In this document: positions 55,203 to 63,460 of the stretch, piece after piece
Position numbering within the stretch: position 1 is the first letter of the stretch
How the letters are laid out: each line of letters starts with the position of its first letter
Origin: Ignavibacteria bacterium
Lineage (GTDB): Bacteria; Bacteroidota; Ignavibacteria; SZUA-365
DNA: 64,000 nt
Direction of reading: 5' to 3'
NCBI GenBank assembly: GCA_016720835.1
Contig: JADKJW010000011.1
Coordinates: 76,998-140,997, forward strand
The notes under the pieces: model-generated
Told to the model about the DNA's origin: nothing
Seen by the model: the letters and a program-made list of their open reading frames with translations, nothing else
The model's database searches: none
Made by a program: the position numbers and the translations under genes

Positions 55203-56243
55203 ATGCACATTGGGATTCTCACCGGCGGCGGCGACTGCCCCGGCCTCAACGCCGTCATTCGCGCCGTGGTCCGCAAGGCGGAAAAGCTCAATTACCGCGT
55301 CACCGGCATCCGCAACGGCTGGAAGGGCATTCTCGAGAACACGACCATGGAGCTGAACCGCGACAGCGTGAGCGGCATCCTGCACCGCGGCGGCACCATC
55401 CTCGGCACCTCGCGCACGAATCCGTACAAAATGCCGGACGGCGAGGCTCGCGTCAAGCAGTGGTTCACGGACAACGCCGTGGACGCGCTCATCGCCATCG
55501 GCGGCGAGGACACGCTGGGCGTGGCCGCGAAGCTGCACCTGGCCGGACTCAAGGTGATCGGCGTGCCGAAGACCATCGACAACGATCTCGCGGGCACCGA
55601 CTTCACGTTCGGCTTCGACACCTCGGTCAACATCGCGATGGAGGCCATCGACCGCCTGCACACCACCGCCGAGAGCCACAACCGCATCATCGTCGCCGAA
55701 GTGATGGGCAGGCATGCGGGCTGGATCGCGCTGTACGCGGGTCTCGCCGGGGGCGCCGACATCATCCTCGTGCCGGAGGAACCGTTCAATATCGACGTCG
55801 TCTGCGCAAAGCTTCGCGCGCGGCACGACCGCGGCAAGAATTTCAGCATCGTGGTCGTCTCCGAAGGCGCCAAGTTCGAGACCGAGGGCGACGAGGACGG
55901 CAGCTTCGTGCTGAGCAGCATGGAGAAGGATTCCTTCGGCCACGTGCGCCTCGGCGGCATCGGCGCCATCCTCGCCACGGAAATCGAACGCCGCCTCGGC
56001 ATCGAGACGCGCAGCACCGTGTTCGGCCACATACAGCGCGGTGGGTCGCCCACCGCGTACGACCGCGTGCTCGGCATCCGTTACGGCCTGCACGCCATCG
56101 AACTGGTTGAAGCCGGGCGATTCGGGCGCATGGTGGCCCTGCAGGGCAACAAGATCACCGACATCGACATCGCCGATATTCTCGGCAAGATGAAGTACCT
56201 CGACCCCGACATGTACAAACTCGCCGACGTGTTCACCGACTGA
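55203..56243 (+). CDS. pfp: 6-phosphofructokinase, PPi-type signature
   Basis: 346-residue group A phosphofructokinase, glycolytic F6P to F1,6BP. The N-terminal phosphate loop is ILTGGGDCPGLNAVIR. The donor-specifying positions read GGEDTLG, where ATP enzymes have G-G-D-G, and PKTIDNDL, where ATP enzymes have P-G-T-I-D-N-D: Asp and Lys at the positions equivalent to E. coli 104 and 124 mark PPi-dependent enzymes. The substrate motifs EVMGRHAGWIALYA and GHIQRGGSPTAYDR are intact. It is followed after 11 nt by a GH13 maltosyltransferase-like gene, so the two form an operon. Donor use is inferred. Confidence 0.93.
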   Translation: MHIGILTGGGDCPGLNAVIRAVVRKAEKLNYRVTGIRNGWKGILENTTMELNRDSVSGILHRGGTILGTSRTNPYKMPDGEARVKQWFTDNAVDALIAIGGEDTLGVAAKLHLAGLKVIGVPKTIDNDLAGTDFTFGFDTSVNIAMEAIDRLHTTAESHNRIIVAEVMGRHAGWIALYAGLAGGADIILVPEEPFNIDVVCAKLRARHDRGKNFSIVVVSEGAKFETEGDEDGSFVLSSMEKDSFGHVRLGGIGAILATEIERRLGIETRSTVFGHIQRGGSPTAYDRVLGIRYGLHAIELVEAGRFGRMVALQGNKITDIDIADILGKMKYLDPDMYKLADVFTD

Positions 56244-56254
56244 AAGACCATCGC

Positions 56255-58189
56255 ATGAATGCTCTGATCGCGCTCTCGCAGAAACTGGAAGAACTCGCCG
56301 CCGCGCCTTCCGCCGCTCCGTACGCCATCCCCACCCTCTGGATGCACCCTCCCGCTGCGGGGGAAGCGCGTGTCACGAATGTGGACCCGCACGCCTTCTT
56401 CCTCGAGAAGGTGAACGAGATCATCGCCGCGCCGGACGAGACCCCGGAAATGCTCTCGTCGGGCGGCGAGTGGACCAAGTCCGCGGTCGTCTACAACATG
56501 TTCGTGCGTCTCACCGCGGCGTGGGACCACGACGGCGACGGCGCCATCGGCATCGACGACGCGGAGGACGGTTACCGCGAGACGGGCACCTTCCTGAAGG
56601 CCATCGCGCTGCTGCCCTACATGAAGCGGCTCGGCGTGAACACGGTGTATCTGCTTCCGGTCACGGCGATCGGCGTGGACGGCAACAAAGGCTCGCTCGG
56701 ATCGCCCTACGCCATCAGGAATCCCTACAAGCTCGATCCGCGTCTCGCGGAGCCCTTCCTCGGGATGGGCGTGGAAGCGGAGTACGCGGCCTTCGTGGAG
56801 GCGGCGCATCATCTCGGCATGCGCGTCGTGATGGAGTTCGTGTTTCGCACCGCCGCGAAGGATTCGGAATGGATTCCGGATCATCCCAACTGGTTTTACT
56901 GGATCGACGCCGCGGTGCCCGACAGGAGCGCCGATCCCGCGACCGCCAACGGCTACGGCAATCCGCGTTTCAGTCCCGAGGAACTGCAGACGATCGCCAC
57001 GCGCGTGAAGCGGAACGACACCAACAGCCTGCCGCCTCCGGGCATGGAATACCGGCGCATGTTCGCGGATCCGCCCGAGCACGCCGAGTTGACGGACGGC
57101 CGCTACCTCGGCGTCGCGCCCGACGGCCGCACCGCGCGCATTCCCGGCGCGTTTGCCGACTGGCCTCCCGACGACGTGCAGCCGCCCTGGGGCGACGTCA
57201 CCTACCTGAAGCTCTATGACCATCCGAGTTTCAACTACATCGCCTACAACACCATCCGCGTCTACGACGCGCGGCTGATGCAGATCGACAACGAGAACCG
57301 CGGTCTCTGGAACACCATCATCAACATCATCCCGCACTACCAGAAGAACTTCGGCATCGACGGCGTGATGATCGACATGGGGCACGCCCTGCCGAAGCGC
57401 CTGAAGCAGTCGATCGTCGACCGCGCGCGCAAGCTCAATCCCGATTTCGCCTTCTGGGAGGAGAACTTCGCGATCTCCGTGAAGTCCCGCCAGGAGGGCT
57501 ACAACGCCGCGGTGGGCTACCTGTGGTCGGACGAGCATCTGCCGGCCAAGCTGCGCGAGTTCTGCCACATGCTCACGACGACGGACGTGCCCGTGCCGTT
57601 CTTCGCGACGCCCGAGAATCACAACACGCCGCGCGCGTCCGCGCGTCCCGGCGGCCACGCCTTCGCGCACATGGTGCTCACGCTGAACGCCTTCATGCCC
57701 GCGGTGTACTTCCTGCACCAGGGCGTGGAACTTGGCGAGACGCGTCCCGTGAACACCGGCCTCGGCTTCACGCCCGAAGAGATTGCCGCGCTGCCATCGC
57801 ATCTGCTGCCGCTGTTCAGCGAGTCCTCGCTGTGCTGGGACAATCCCGGCGAAATGACCCCGCTCGTCGCGGCACTCGCGGAGATCCGGTCGCGCTGGGA
57901 GCTGGTCGTCACCGATCCGCGTCACGCGAGTTTCCATCTCCTGCACACCTCCGATCCGATGGCGCTCGGCTTCGCGCGCAGCTCCGTCGACGGCGCGCAC
58001 GCGCTTGCCGTGCTCGTGAACATGGACTGCGCGAAGGCCGTGAAAACCTCCGTGCATTTCACGACGGAACGGACCGCGCTCAGCGATCTGCTCACCGGCG
58101 CCGCGCTGACTCTGAAGGCCGGCGACGCGTCCGTGACCCTCGCGCCCGGGCAGGTGATGGTGCTGGAGTTGAGTGAGCCCCTGGTCTGA
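56255..58189 (+). CDS. GH13 maltosyltransferase-like protein with altered catalytic site
   Basis: 644 residues, no signal peptide, so cytoplasmic. The order of motifs matches the Thermotoga maritima maltosyltransferase as I remember it: YAIPTLWMHP at the start, TKSAVVYNMFVRLTAAWDH, GYRETGTFLKAIALLPYMKRLG, SPYAIRNPYKLD, MEFVFRTAAKDSEW, IPHYQKNFGIDGVMIDMGHALPK (nucleophile Asp) and FWEENFAIS (acid/base Glu). In the last catalytic block, PENHNTPRA, the usual Asp of H-D or E-T-P-D-T is Asn. It would move maltosyl units between alpha-glucans; with that Asn activity may be changed or lost. Second gene of the pfp operon. Confidence 0.82.
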   Translation: MNALIALSQKLEELAAAPSAAPYAIPTLWMHPPAAGEARVTNVDPHAFFLEKVNEIIAAPDETPEMLSSGGEWTKSAVVYNMFVRLTAAWDHDGDGAIGIDDAEDGYRETGTFLKAIALLPYMKRLGVNTVYLLPVTAIGVDGNKGSLGSPYAIRNPYKLDPRLAEPFLGMGVEAEYAAFVEAAHHLGMRVVMEFVFRTAAKDSEWIPDHPNWFYWIDAAVPDRSADPATANGYGNPRFSPEELQTIATRVKRNDTNSLPPPGMEYRRMFADPPEHAELTDGRYLGVAPDGRTARIPGAFADWPPDDVQPPWGDVTYLKLYDHPSFNYIAYNTIRVYDARLMQIDNENRGLWNTIINIIPHYQKNFGIDGVMIDMGHALPKRLKQSIVDRARKLNPDFAFWEENFAISVKSRQEGYNAAVGYLWSDEHLPAKLREFCHMLTTTDVPVPFFATPENHNTPRASARPGGHAFAHMVLTLNAFMPAVYFLHQGVELGETRPVNTGLGFTPEEIAALPSHLLPLFSESSLCWDNPGEMTPLVAALAEIRSRWELVVTDPRHASFHLLHTSDPMALGFARSSVDGAHALAVLVNMDCAKAVKTSVHFTTERTALSDLLTGAALTLKAGDASVTLAPGQVMVLELSEPLV

Positions 58190-58210
58190 TTTCGAATTGA
58201 AGACTGAAGA

Positions 58211-58312
58211 ACCTGCATCTCTTGTCCCGCCGAGCGAAGCCGAGGCGCCAATTTCGGATTAAAGACAGAACACCTGCATCTCTTGTCCCGCCGAGCAGCC
58301 AGGCGCCGATTC
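58211..58312 (+). repeat. Direct repeat of about 60 nt, two copies
   Basis: Units start GAACCTGCATCTCTTGTCCC and CACCTGCATCTCTTGTCCCG, each followed by GCCGAGC and GGCGCC, and each preceded by a GATTGAAGAC-like heptamer stretch. Confidence 0.7.
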
Positions 58313-58681
58313 GGATTGAAGACACAGCACGCACGCTGTCCCGACGCACCCGGGCGGGGTGCCAGAGAGTAGCCGGTGCGTCGCAGACCACCGGAAAGCG
58401 CACGCACGCGAGCAACCTCGACGCACCCCGGGACGGGGTGCCAGAACGGGCCCATCCCTGAGGCAGAGAATGTTCTCTCGCGTCATCCCTCACCCGGCCT
58501 TCCGTCTGCGCTCCTGCGGAGCTACGGCGGACACGTCGGCCACCCTCTCCCAGAGGGAGAGGGTCATCCGCAGCCTGATATTGTGGTGTGGATCACAAAG
58601 TGAATGTGAAATGAAGAGTGCATTCCCGCGGCACCTCGGAATCGCAATGAGATCGCAGACTGGGACGCATGATCAATCGTT

Positions 58682-58706
58682 GCAGGCCTAACAAGCGTTA
58701 GGCTGC
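58682..58706. repeat. Palindrome resembling fused integron core sites
   Basis: GCAG-G-CCTAAC-aagc-GTTAGGC-TGC, a 10-bp stem with one bulge. GCCTAAC and GTTAGGC fit the R'' and R' ends of an attC site but lack the intervening 50 or more nt. Confidence 0.35.
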
Positions 58707-58765
58707 TTTCGCGACGATTCCGTTCGCACGACTCCCCGTGAATGGTTACTTTCCCAATTCCGATT

Positions 58766-58827
58766 CACCCCTCGGCTACGCTCGGGGCAGGCTCCTCACC
58801 CCTCGGCTACGCTCGGGGCAGGCTCTT
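58766..58827 (+). repeat. 31-nt tandem duplication
   Basis: Two perfect-period copies of a unit beginning CACCCCTCGGCTACGCTCGG and ending CAGGCTC(C/T)T; resembles a widespread dispersed bacterial phrase (CCCTTCGACTACGCTCAGGG type). Confidence 0.8.
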
Positions 58828-58845
58828 CACGATTCACGGCAGACC

Positions 58846-59820
58846 ATGCTGAATAAAATCTGGCTCGCGCTTGTCGTCACCGGCATCCTGACCGCCGCGG
58901 GTCGCGACATCTACGAAGCCGCGACCAACGCGTACGGCAACGGCGTCGCGTGGCGCCTGGAGCCCGACGAACTGTCGGCCGTCGCCGGACCCGGTCGATA
59001 TCAGATGAATCTGTCCTTTTCCGAGGCCCAGGTGCGCGAGCACTTCCCGCATGCCGCCGAGCCGCGCGGCGCGGCCATACTTCCCGCGACCATAACGATG
59101 CACGACGCCGCGCGCGGAAGCGTCGTCCTGCAGCTCGACGACAAGGCCCCCGCCGTGTTCACCACCGTCGGCGTCGCCCAGGGCGCGAAAGGGACGCTCA
59201 GCGGACAGCTCGCCGTGACGCAGAGCGGGGCGGACCGCATCTGCATGCTCACCTTCGAGCCCGTGCATTTCGTGTACCTCAAGCGCGTCACCAACGCGGC
59301 CTTCGAAGCCGCCGGCACCGCGGTGCAGATCGCCATCGGCCTCATCGGCATCATGGCGCTGTGGCTGGGGGTGATGAAGGTGGCCGAGGAGGCCGGACTC
59401 ATCGCGCTGCTCGCGCGCGCCGTGCGTCCCATTACCGTGCGCCTCTTCCCCGACATCCCGCACGATCATCCCGCCGTCGGCGCGATGCTCATGAACATCT
59501 CGGCCAACATGCTCGGTCTCGGCAACGCCGCGACGCCCTTCGGCCTCAAGGCGATGGAGGAACTCAACAAGGTGAATCCGCGCGCCGGCACGGCGAGCAA
59601 CGCCATGGTGACCTTCCTCGCGATGAACACCTCCTGCATCACGCTGATCCCGGCCACGGCCATCGCGGTGCGCGTGGCCGCGGGATCGGCGAATCCCGCC
59701 GCCATCATCGGCACCACCTTCCTCGCCTCGCTCACCGCAACCATTGTCGGCGTGACGACCGCCAAGCTTCTCCAGCGGCTGCGCTGGTACCGCCTGGACG
59801 ATGCGGAGGCGCAGTCATGA
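58846..59820 (+). CDS. spmA: SpmA-like nucleoside-recognition (Gate) domain membrane protein with extracytoplasmic insert
   Basis: 324 residues. A first membrane segment (LNKIWLALVVTGILTAAG) is followed by a soluble insert of about 130 residues (about 30-160, VAWRLEPDELSAVAGPGRYQMN ... CMLTFEPVHFVYLK). The Gate/SpmA core follows: AAGTAVQIAIGLIGIMALWLGVMKVAEEAGL, DHPAVGAMLMNISANMLGLGNAATPFGLKAMEEL and NTSCITLIPATAIAV. Known SpmA proteins are about 200 residues without this insert. Translationally coupled to spmB by an ATGA overlap. In Bacillus the pair affects spore dehydration; in non-sporulators the role is unknown. Confidence 0.88.
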   Translation: MLNKIWLALVVTGILTAAGRDIYEAATNAYGNGVAWRLEPDELSAVAGPGRYQMNLSFSEAQVREHFPHAAEPRGAAILPATITMHDAARGSVVLQLDDKAPAVFTTVGVAQGAKGTLSGQLAVTQSGADRICMLTFEPVHFVYLKRVTNAAFEAAGTAVQIAIGLIGIMALWLGVMKVAEEAGLIALLARAVRPITVRLFPDIPHDHPAVGAMLMNISANMLGLGNAATPFGLKAMEELNKVNPRAGTASNAMVTFLAMNTSCITLIPATAIAVRVAAGSANPAAIIGTTFLASLTATIVGVTTAKLLQRLRWYRLDDAEAQS

Positions 59821-60299
59821 CGGCCTTCAGGGACATCGTCGGCATCCTCTCCGCGCTCGCCATCCCCGCGCTGATGCTCTTCTTCCTCGTGTACGGCGCG
59901 ATGAAGAAGGTGAAGGTGTACGAAGCCGCCGTGGAGGGCGCGAAGGAGGGCTTCGGCGTGGCGGTGAAGATCATCCCCTACCTCGTGCTCATGCTGGTGG
60001 CCATCGCCGTATTCCGCGCCAGCGGCGCCCTCGACGTGCTCATCGCCGTGCTGCGTCCGGTCACCACCCTCATCGGTTTCCCGCCCGAAGCCCTGCCCAT
60101 GGCATTCATGCGCCCGCTTTCCGGATCGGGCTCGCTCGGCGTGATGACCGAGACCATGAAGGTGCACGGTCCCGATTCCTTCATCGGCATGCTCGTCTCC
60201 ACCCTCTACGGCAGCACCGAGACGACCTTCTACGTCCTCGCCGTCTACTTCGGCTCCGTCGGCATCAAGAACACCCGCCACGCCCTCCCCACCGTATGA
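59817..60299 (+). CDS. spmB: SpmB-like nucleoside-recognition domain membrane protein
   Basis: 160 residues, normal SpmB length. Helices: IVGILSALAIPALMLFFLVYG, GVAVKIIPYLVLMLVAIAVFRAS, ALDVLIAVLRPVTTLIGFPPEALPMAFMRPLSGSGSLGVM and SFIGMLVSTLYGSTETTFYVLAVYFGSVGI. The PLSGSGSLG and GSTETTFYVL motifs are typical. The start codon overlaps the spmA stop (ATGA), so the two proteins are probably made in equal amounts and act as a complex. Confidence 0.9.
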   Translation: MTAFRDIVGILSALAIPALMLFFLVYGAMKKVKVYEAAVEGAKEGFGVAVKIIPYLVLMLVAIAVFRASGALDVLIAVLRPVTTLIGFPPEALPMAFMRPLSGSGSLGVMTETMKVHGPDSFIGMLVSTLYGSTETTFYVLAVYFGSVGIKNTRHALPTV

Positions 60300-60469
60300 A
60301 GGTGGAAGAAAACGGAGTTGCAGGGTACTGGAAATAAAAACCCCTGTTTCGCGTGTTTCGTGTGTTTCGTGGACACTCTTCCTCTTCACAAGTCTGATTT
60401 TCCTGAAGCTTCGCGTATATTGCGGGCATTCCTACGAGACCACGATTATTTAAAGCCATTGGGGGCGAT

Positions 60470-60796
60470 ATGAGTGACACAAACCTGCCTGTCGTGATCA
60501 AAGCCAAGCCGCATTTCGCGCGGGGGAACGACTGGTCCCTGCTCGAGGAAGTGCGCGCATTGATCCGCAACGATCACGCGAAGTTCATTCTCGATCTCTC
60601 CGGCATGGACCGCATCAACAGCCGCGAGATCGGCGTCATCGCCGCCTGCGTGAAGTCCTCGCGCGACGCCGAGGGCGAGCTGAAGCTCTGCGGCCTCAAC
60701 GAATTCGTCGAGAAGGTGTTCCACATCGCGGGCATGAACAACGTGGTGGACAGCTATCCCGACTCCGACGCCGCGAAGGCGAGCTTCACCGCGTAG
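60470..60796 (+). CDS. STAS-domain protein, anti-sigma factor antagonist-like
   Basis: 108 residues forming one STAS domain: LLEEVRALIRNDHAKFILDLSGMDRINSREIGVIAACVKSSRDAEGELKLCGL. The conserved Ser in INSREIG occupies the position phosphorylated in SpoIIAA-type antagonists (usually D-S-x-G), so a partner-switching role is likely. No anti-sigma kinase or phosphatase lies nearby. ATG 60470 follows the stretch GGGGGCGAT, which serves as a purine-rich ribosome-binding region. Confidence 0.82.
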   Translation: MSDTNLPVVIKAKPHFARGNDWSLLEEVRALIRNDHAKFILDLSGMDRINSREIGVIAACVKSSRDAEGELKLCGLNEFVEKVFHIAGMNNVVDSYPDSDAAKASFTA

Positions 60797-60844
60797 TACG
60801 ACACGTTCGCCATAACCGGGTCCGGGGCCCGGGCTTCGAATATT

Positions 60845-60882
60845 CGCCGCTTTGCGGAGAGGCCGTCTCCCGCGAAGCGGCG
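60845..60882. terminator. Long hairpin between convergent genes
   Basis: CGCCGCTTTGCGG-AGA pairs with TCT-CCCGCGAAGCGGCG: about 16 bp with one wobble and one bulge around GGCCG. It lies between the STAS gene and the T9SS beta-helix gene; no T-run, so termination is inferred. Confidence 0.5.
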
Positions 60883-60912
60883 CTTCCATCCCGTATCGAG
60901 CGCGAAACAGCG

Positions 60913-62445
60913 CTACCGCGCGCCTGTCCCCGCCTTCGTAAACAGCGCCGCGTGTGTGCCGACGCGCAGCAGGTACATGCCCGCGGGCAGCGAGGCGACG
61001 GATATTTGTTGTAGAGTTTCGGCGCCGGCGAGATGCCCGTACGCGGCGGTCTTCATCACGCGCACGCCGAGCAGCGAGAATATCTCGATGGATTCCGCAC
61101 GCGCGGCATCGCTCGCATTGAGGGAAATGACGATATTCTCGCCGGCGGGATTCGGAGTGACGCGGAGCGCCGCGGGAGCGGGCGCGCGCGCTCCAATTAC
61201 GGATGTGCTTGTCGCGTATTCCGCCGCGCCGATGCTGCGCTTCGTCGCGAAGGGCTTGCCGTAGAAATCGAGCGCGGGATCGGATGCCGCCGCGCCCGCG
61301 GCGATGGCGGGACTCCCGGCCGCAAGATGGAAATCGCCTGACGCAGCAGCAATGAACATCGGAACCGCATTGCCGTAGAGCAGCGGCTTCGGATCCTTCA
61401 CCGCGTCCAGCGCCGGACTGTCCCAGTATGGCCCGTTGAACGCGGCGCTCACGGTGCTGCAGTAGATGTTGCCTTCGAAGGACACGGCGCCGGCGCTCTG
61501 CTGGCTGCCGTTCATGTACTGGCTGGCCGCGCCGAAGGCGAAGATGTTGTTGCGCACGGTGTTGCCCGTGAGCGCGGGAAAGTGCGTGCTGGTGGTGAGG
61601 AAGCGCATGGTGGCCTGCCCGGTTTCGTAGAAGGTGTTGCTGGCCACGTCGCAATGCACGGCCGACGAGAGCGCGAGACCGCGGTAGCCGCCCACCACGA
61701 TGTTCGAATGGAATTTCAGATCGTTGACCTCCGTCGTGCTGCCGGGGCAGTAGAATTCGAGACTCGTATCCCCGCCGAATTCGAAGGCCACCCAGCCGTC
61801 GCGGGACGCATTGAGGAACAGGTTCCGCTCCATGGTGATGAAGGACGCGCCGCCCTTGATATGTCCGCCGGTGAGGCAGTTCTCGAAGCGGCATTCGGCG
61901 ATGACGCCCTGATGGCAGGTGTTGAGATCGAAGGCGCCGGCGGCGAGGTTCCCGAACACGCAGCGCCGCACGGCGAAGCTGTCCACCCCCGCGAACTTGA
62001 GGGCCGAGTTGGCGGGATCGCTCACATCGAGGAAGGCGCAGCTGTCGATGACGATGTGATGCGTCTGCGTGGCGCAACTGCCGCCGTTGTCGAGGATGAG
62101 GAGGCGTCCCGGCTTGGCCGCGGTGGCGCGGAACACGAGTTTCGAGAAGCGCAGATACGAACAGCTTCGGAACTGCCACATGCCGCTGATGCCCGGCGCA
62201 TCGTCCGCGTAGCGCGTGATCACGATTTCCCCGGACGGCGTGCCGTGCAGGCCTTCCACGAATTGATACGCCGCGTACGTGCCCGCATGAAGCGCGATGG
62301 TGTCTCCGGGCTGCGCTGTCGCCGCCGCTGCTTCGATGTTCGCGTACGGTTGGCCCGGTCCGACGTGCAGCACGCGCGCGTCAAGCGCTGCGGAGGAGAC
62401 TGCCAAGAGCAGGAGAGCGAGGGAGAGGGAAAGGCGGTGCTTCAT
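60913..62445 (-). CDS. Secreted right-handed beta-helix protein with T9SS domain
   Basis: 510 residues. It has a signal peptide (MKHRLSLSLALLLLAVSSAALDA) and a parallel beta-helix from about residue 25 (VLHVGPGQPYANIEAAAATAQPGDTIALHAGTY, a pectate-lyase/DUF1565-like first coil; then repeated coils such as HIVIDSCAFLDVS, FAVRRCVFGNLAAGAFDL and GVIAECRFENC). A T9SS domain ends it (LRVTPNPAGENIVISL ... GMYLLRVG). It could be a polysaccharide lyase or an adhesin; no catalytic residues are recognised. ATG 62445 is used rather than the 44-codon extension. Monocistronic. Confidence 0.82.
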   Translation of the reverse strand: MKHRLSLSLALLLLAVSSAALDARVLHVGPGQPYANIEAAAATAQPGDTIALHAGTYAAYQFVEGLHGTPSGEIVITRYADDAPGISGMWQFRSCSYLRFSKLVFRATAAKPGRLLILDNGGSCATQTHHIVIDSCAFLDVSDPANSALKFAGVDSFAVRRCVFGNLAAGAFDLNTCHQGVIAECRFENCLTGGHIKGGASFITMERNLFLNASRDGWVAFEFGGDTSLEFYCPGSTTEVNDLKFHSNIVVGGYRGLALSSAVHCDVASNTFYETGQATMRFLTTSTHFPALTGNTVRNNIFAFGAASQYMNGSQQSAGAVSFEGNIYCSTVSAAFNGPYWDSPALDAVKDPKPLLYGNAVPMFIAAASGDFHLAAGSPAIAAGAAASDPALDFYGKPFATKRSIGAAEYATSTSVIGARAPAPAALRVTPNPAGENIVISLNASDAARAESIEIFSLLGVRVMKTAAYGHLAGAETLQQISVASLPAGMYLLRVGTHAALFTKAGTGAR

Positions 62446-62603
62446 GATCGTATCCGGGATGAGACGGTATCCAGCGTGTTTCGAATATGGGAAACGCGAG
62501 CGGGAATGCATAGCGGTTCTCGGACAGCAGTGCGTCGTTTTTTGCCAAGTCGTTTTTTTTTGTAAGATGGATTTCACGTACCTCGCACTTTCGGGAGTGT
62601 GCC

Positions 62604-62720
62604 ATGCGGAAAGCGATCGTGGTCATTGTGGGGATGCTGGCAGGGTCGATGCAGCTCGGCGCGCAGGGGTGGAAAGGAGTAGGTGGAAGGTTGCAGGTGA
62701 AAGGTGACAGCGCAGGTTGA
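62604..62720 (+). pseudogene. Signal-peptide stub of a lost exported gene
   Basis: From ATG 62604 the frame reads MRKAIVVIVGMLAGSMQLGAQ, a textbook signal peptide of this genome's type (ending A-Q like most exported proteins here), then runs into GTGGAAG-type heptamer repeats and stops at 62718-62720. It probably marks a gene replaced or truncated by repeat insertion. Confidence 0.4.
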
Positions 62721-62741
62721 CGGTGAAATGGAATTGGTCTT

Positions 62742-62812
62742 GTTCCCACACTCCTGCGTGGGAACGGGGGGGGAATCGCTGTCATCTTGTTCCCACGCTC
62801 CCGCGTGGGAAC
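62742..62812. repeat. Two copies of a dispersed palindrome
   Basis: GTTCCCACACTCCTGCGTGG and GTTCCCACGCTCCCGCGTGG (each followed by GAAC), 47 nt apart; a palindromic phrase found between genes in many bacteria. Confidence 0.75.
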
Positions 62813-62887
62813 AGGGCCACGGTGGTAAGTGACTGGCGACCGGACTAAGTTCTGTGTGACGTACGTTTCGTGTTATCGGAGAATCGG

Positions 62888-63460
62888 ATGCCTGACTGCC
62901 ATATCATCGCGGGATCGAACGGAGCGGGGAAGACCACCTTTGCGCGGGAGTTCCTGACGCGGCAGGTGCATTGCCTGAACTTCATCAATCCCGATCTGAT
63001 CGCGGCGGGCCTGTCGCCCTTCGATGCGAGCCGCGCAATGCTGAGGGCGGGACGGATCGTGATCGAGGAAATCGCGGCGCGTTCGGCGGCGGGCGAGGAC
63101 TTCGCCTTCGAGACGACGCTCTCGGGCAAAACGTACCTCGGTACCATCGACGCCCTGCGAGCGCGCGGCTACCGTATCCATCTGTACTATCTCTGGATTC
63201 CGAGCGCGGAACTCGGCCTGCTTCGCATCCGGAACCGCGTGCAGGAGGGCGGGCACGATGTGCCGGAGGCCGATGTGCGACGGCGCTTCGCGAGGACGCT
63301 CGGAAACGTGTTGCACCTGTATCGATATCGAGTAGACTCTCTCCGGATGTATGATAATTCCACCCTCGAACCGCGGCTGCTGTTCAGCGAAGCGAATGGT
63401 GTTGAGGCGGTATACGATCCCACGTTGTTTGCACGAATCACGAACGAGGCCGCGCGATGA
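62888..63460 (+). CDS. Zeta toxin-like P-loop kinase
   Basis: 190 residues. The P-loop is HIIAGSNGAGKTTFAREFL at the start. It is followed by NFINPDLIAAGLSPFDASRAMLRAGRI and FAFETTLSGKTYLGTIDALRARGYRIHLYYLWIPSAELGLLRIRNRVQEGGHDVPEADVRRRF, the order seen in zeta-toxin/UDP-sugar kinase-like proteins of gene pairs common in bacterial chromosomes. Such kinases phosphorylate UDP-GlcNAc in true zeta toxins; activity here is unproven. ATG 62888 has GGAG upstream; a GTG at 62870 is possible. The start of the small partner overlaps its stop (ATGA). Confidence 0.83.
   Translation: MPDCHIIAGSNGAGKTTFAREFLTRQVHCLNFINPDLIAAGLSPFDASRAMLRAGRIVIEEIAARSAAGEDFAFETTLSGKTYLGTIDALRARGYRIHLYYLWIPSAELGLLRIRNRVQEGGHDVPEADVRRRFARTLGNVLHLYRYRVDSLRMYDNSTLEPRLLFSEANGVEAVYDPTLFARITNEAAR

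Larger units (their letters stand above)
58190..58845. other. Repeat-rich intergenic region of 650 bp
   Basis: No gene. Contents: two copies of an ACCTGCATCTCTTGTCCCGC unit (58211 on, 58272 on); two CGACGCACC..GGGG.GGGGTGCCAGA units (58343 and 58420 areas); a CCCTCTCCC-aga-GGGAGAGGG hairpin (about 58543-58563); a GCCTAAC-aagc-GTTAGGC palindrome (58686-58703); and a 31-nt tandem duplication (58766-58827) just before spmA. Confidence 0.75.
62446..62887. other. Intergenic region of 440 bp with palindromes and GTGAAAG heptamers
   Basis: No gene. 62660-62725 shows irregular heptamers (GTGGAAG, GTTGCAG, GTGAAAG, GTGACAG). 62742-62765 and 62789-62812 are two copies of a palindrome GTTCCCAC(A/G) ... 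CGTGGGAAC. A short peptide-like start (MRKAIVVIVGMLAGSMQLGAQGWKG, from ATG 62604) looks like the stub of a signal peptide whose gene is otherwise lost. Confidence 0.6.

Noticed and set aside
58682..58706. Integron attC site
   Set aside because: Core heptamers are only 4 nt apart, with no L boxes or long imperfect stem, and no integrase or cassettes nearby.
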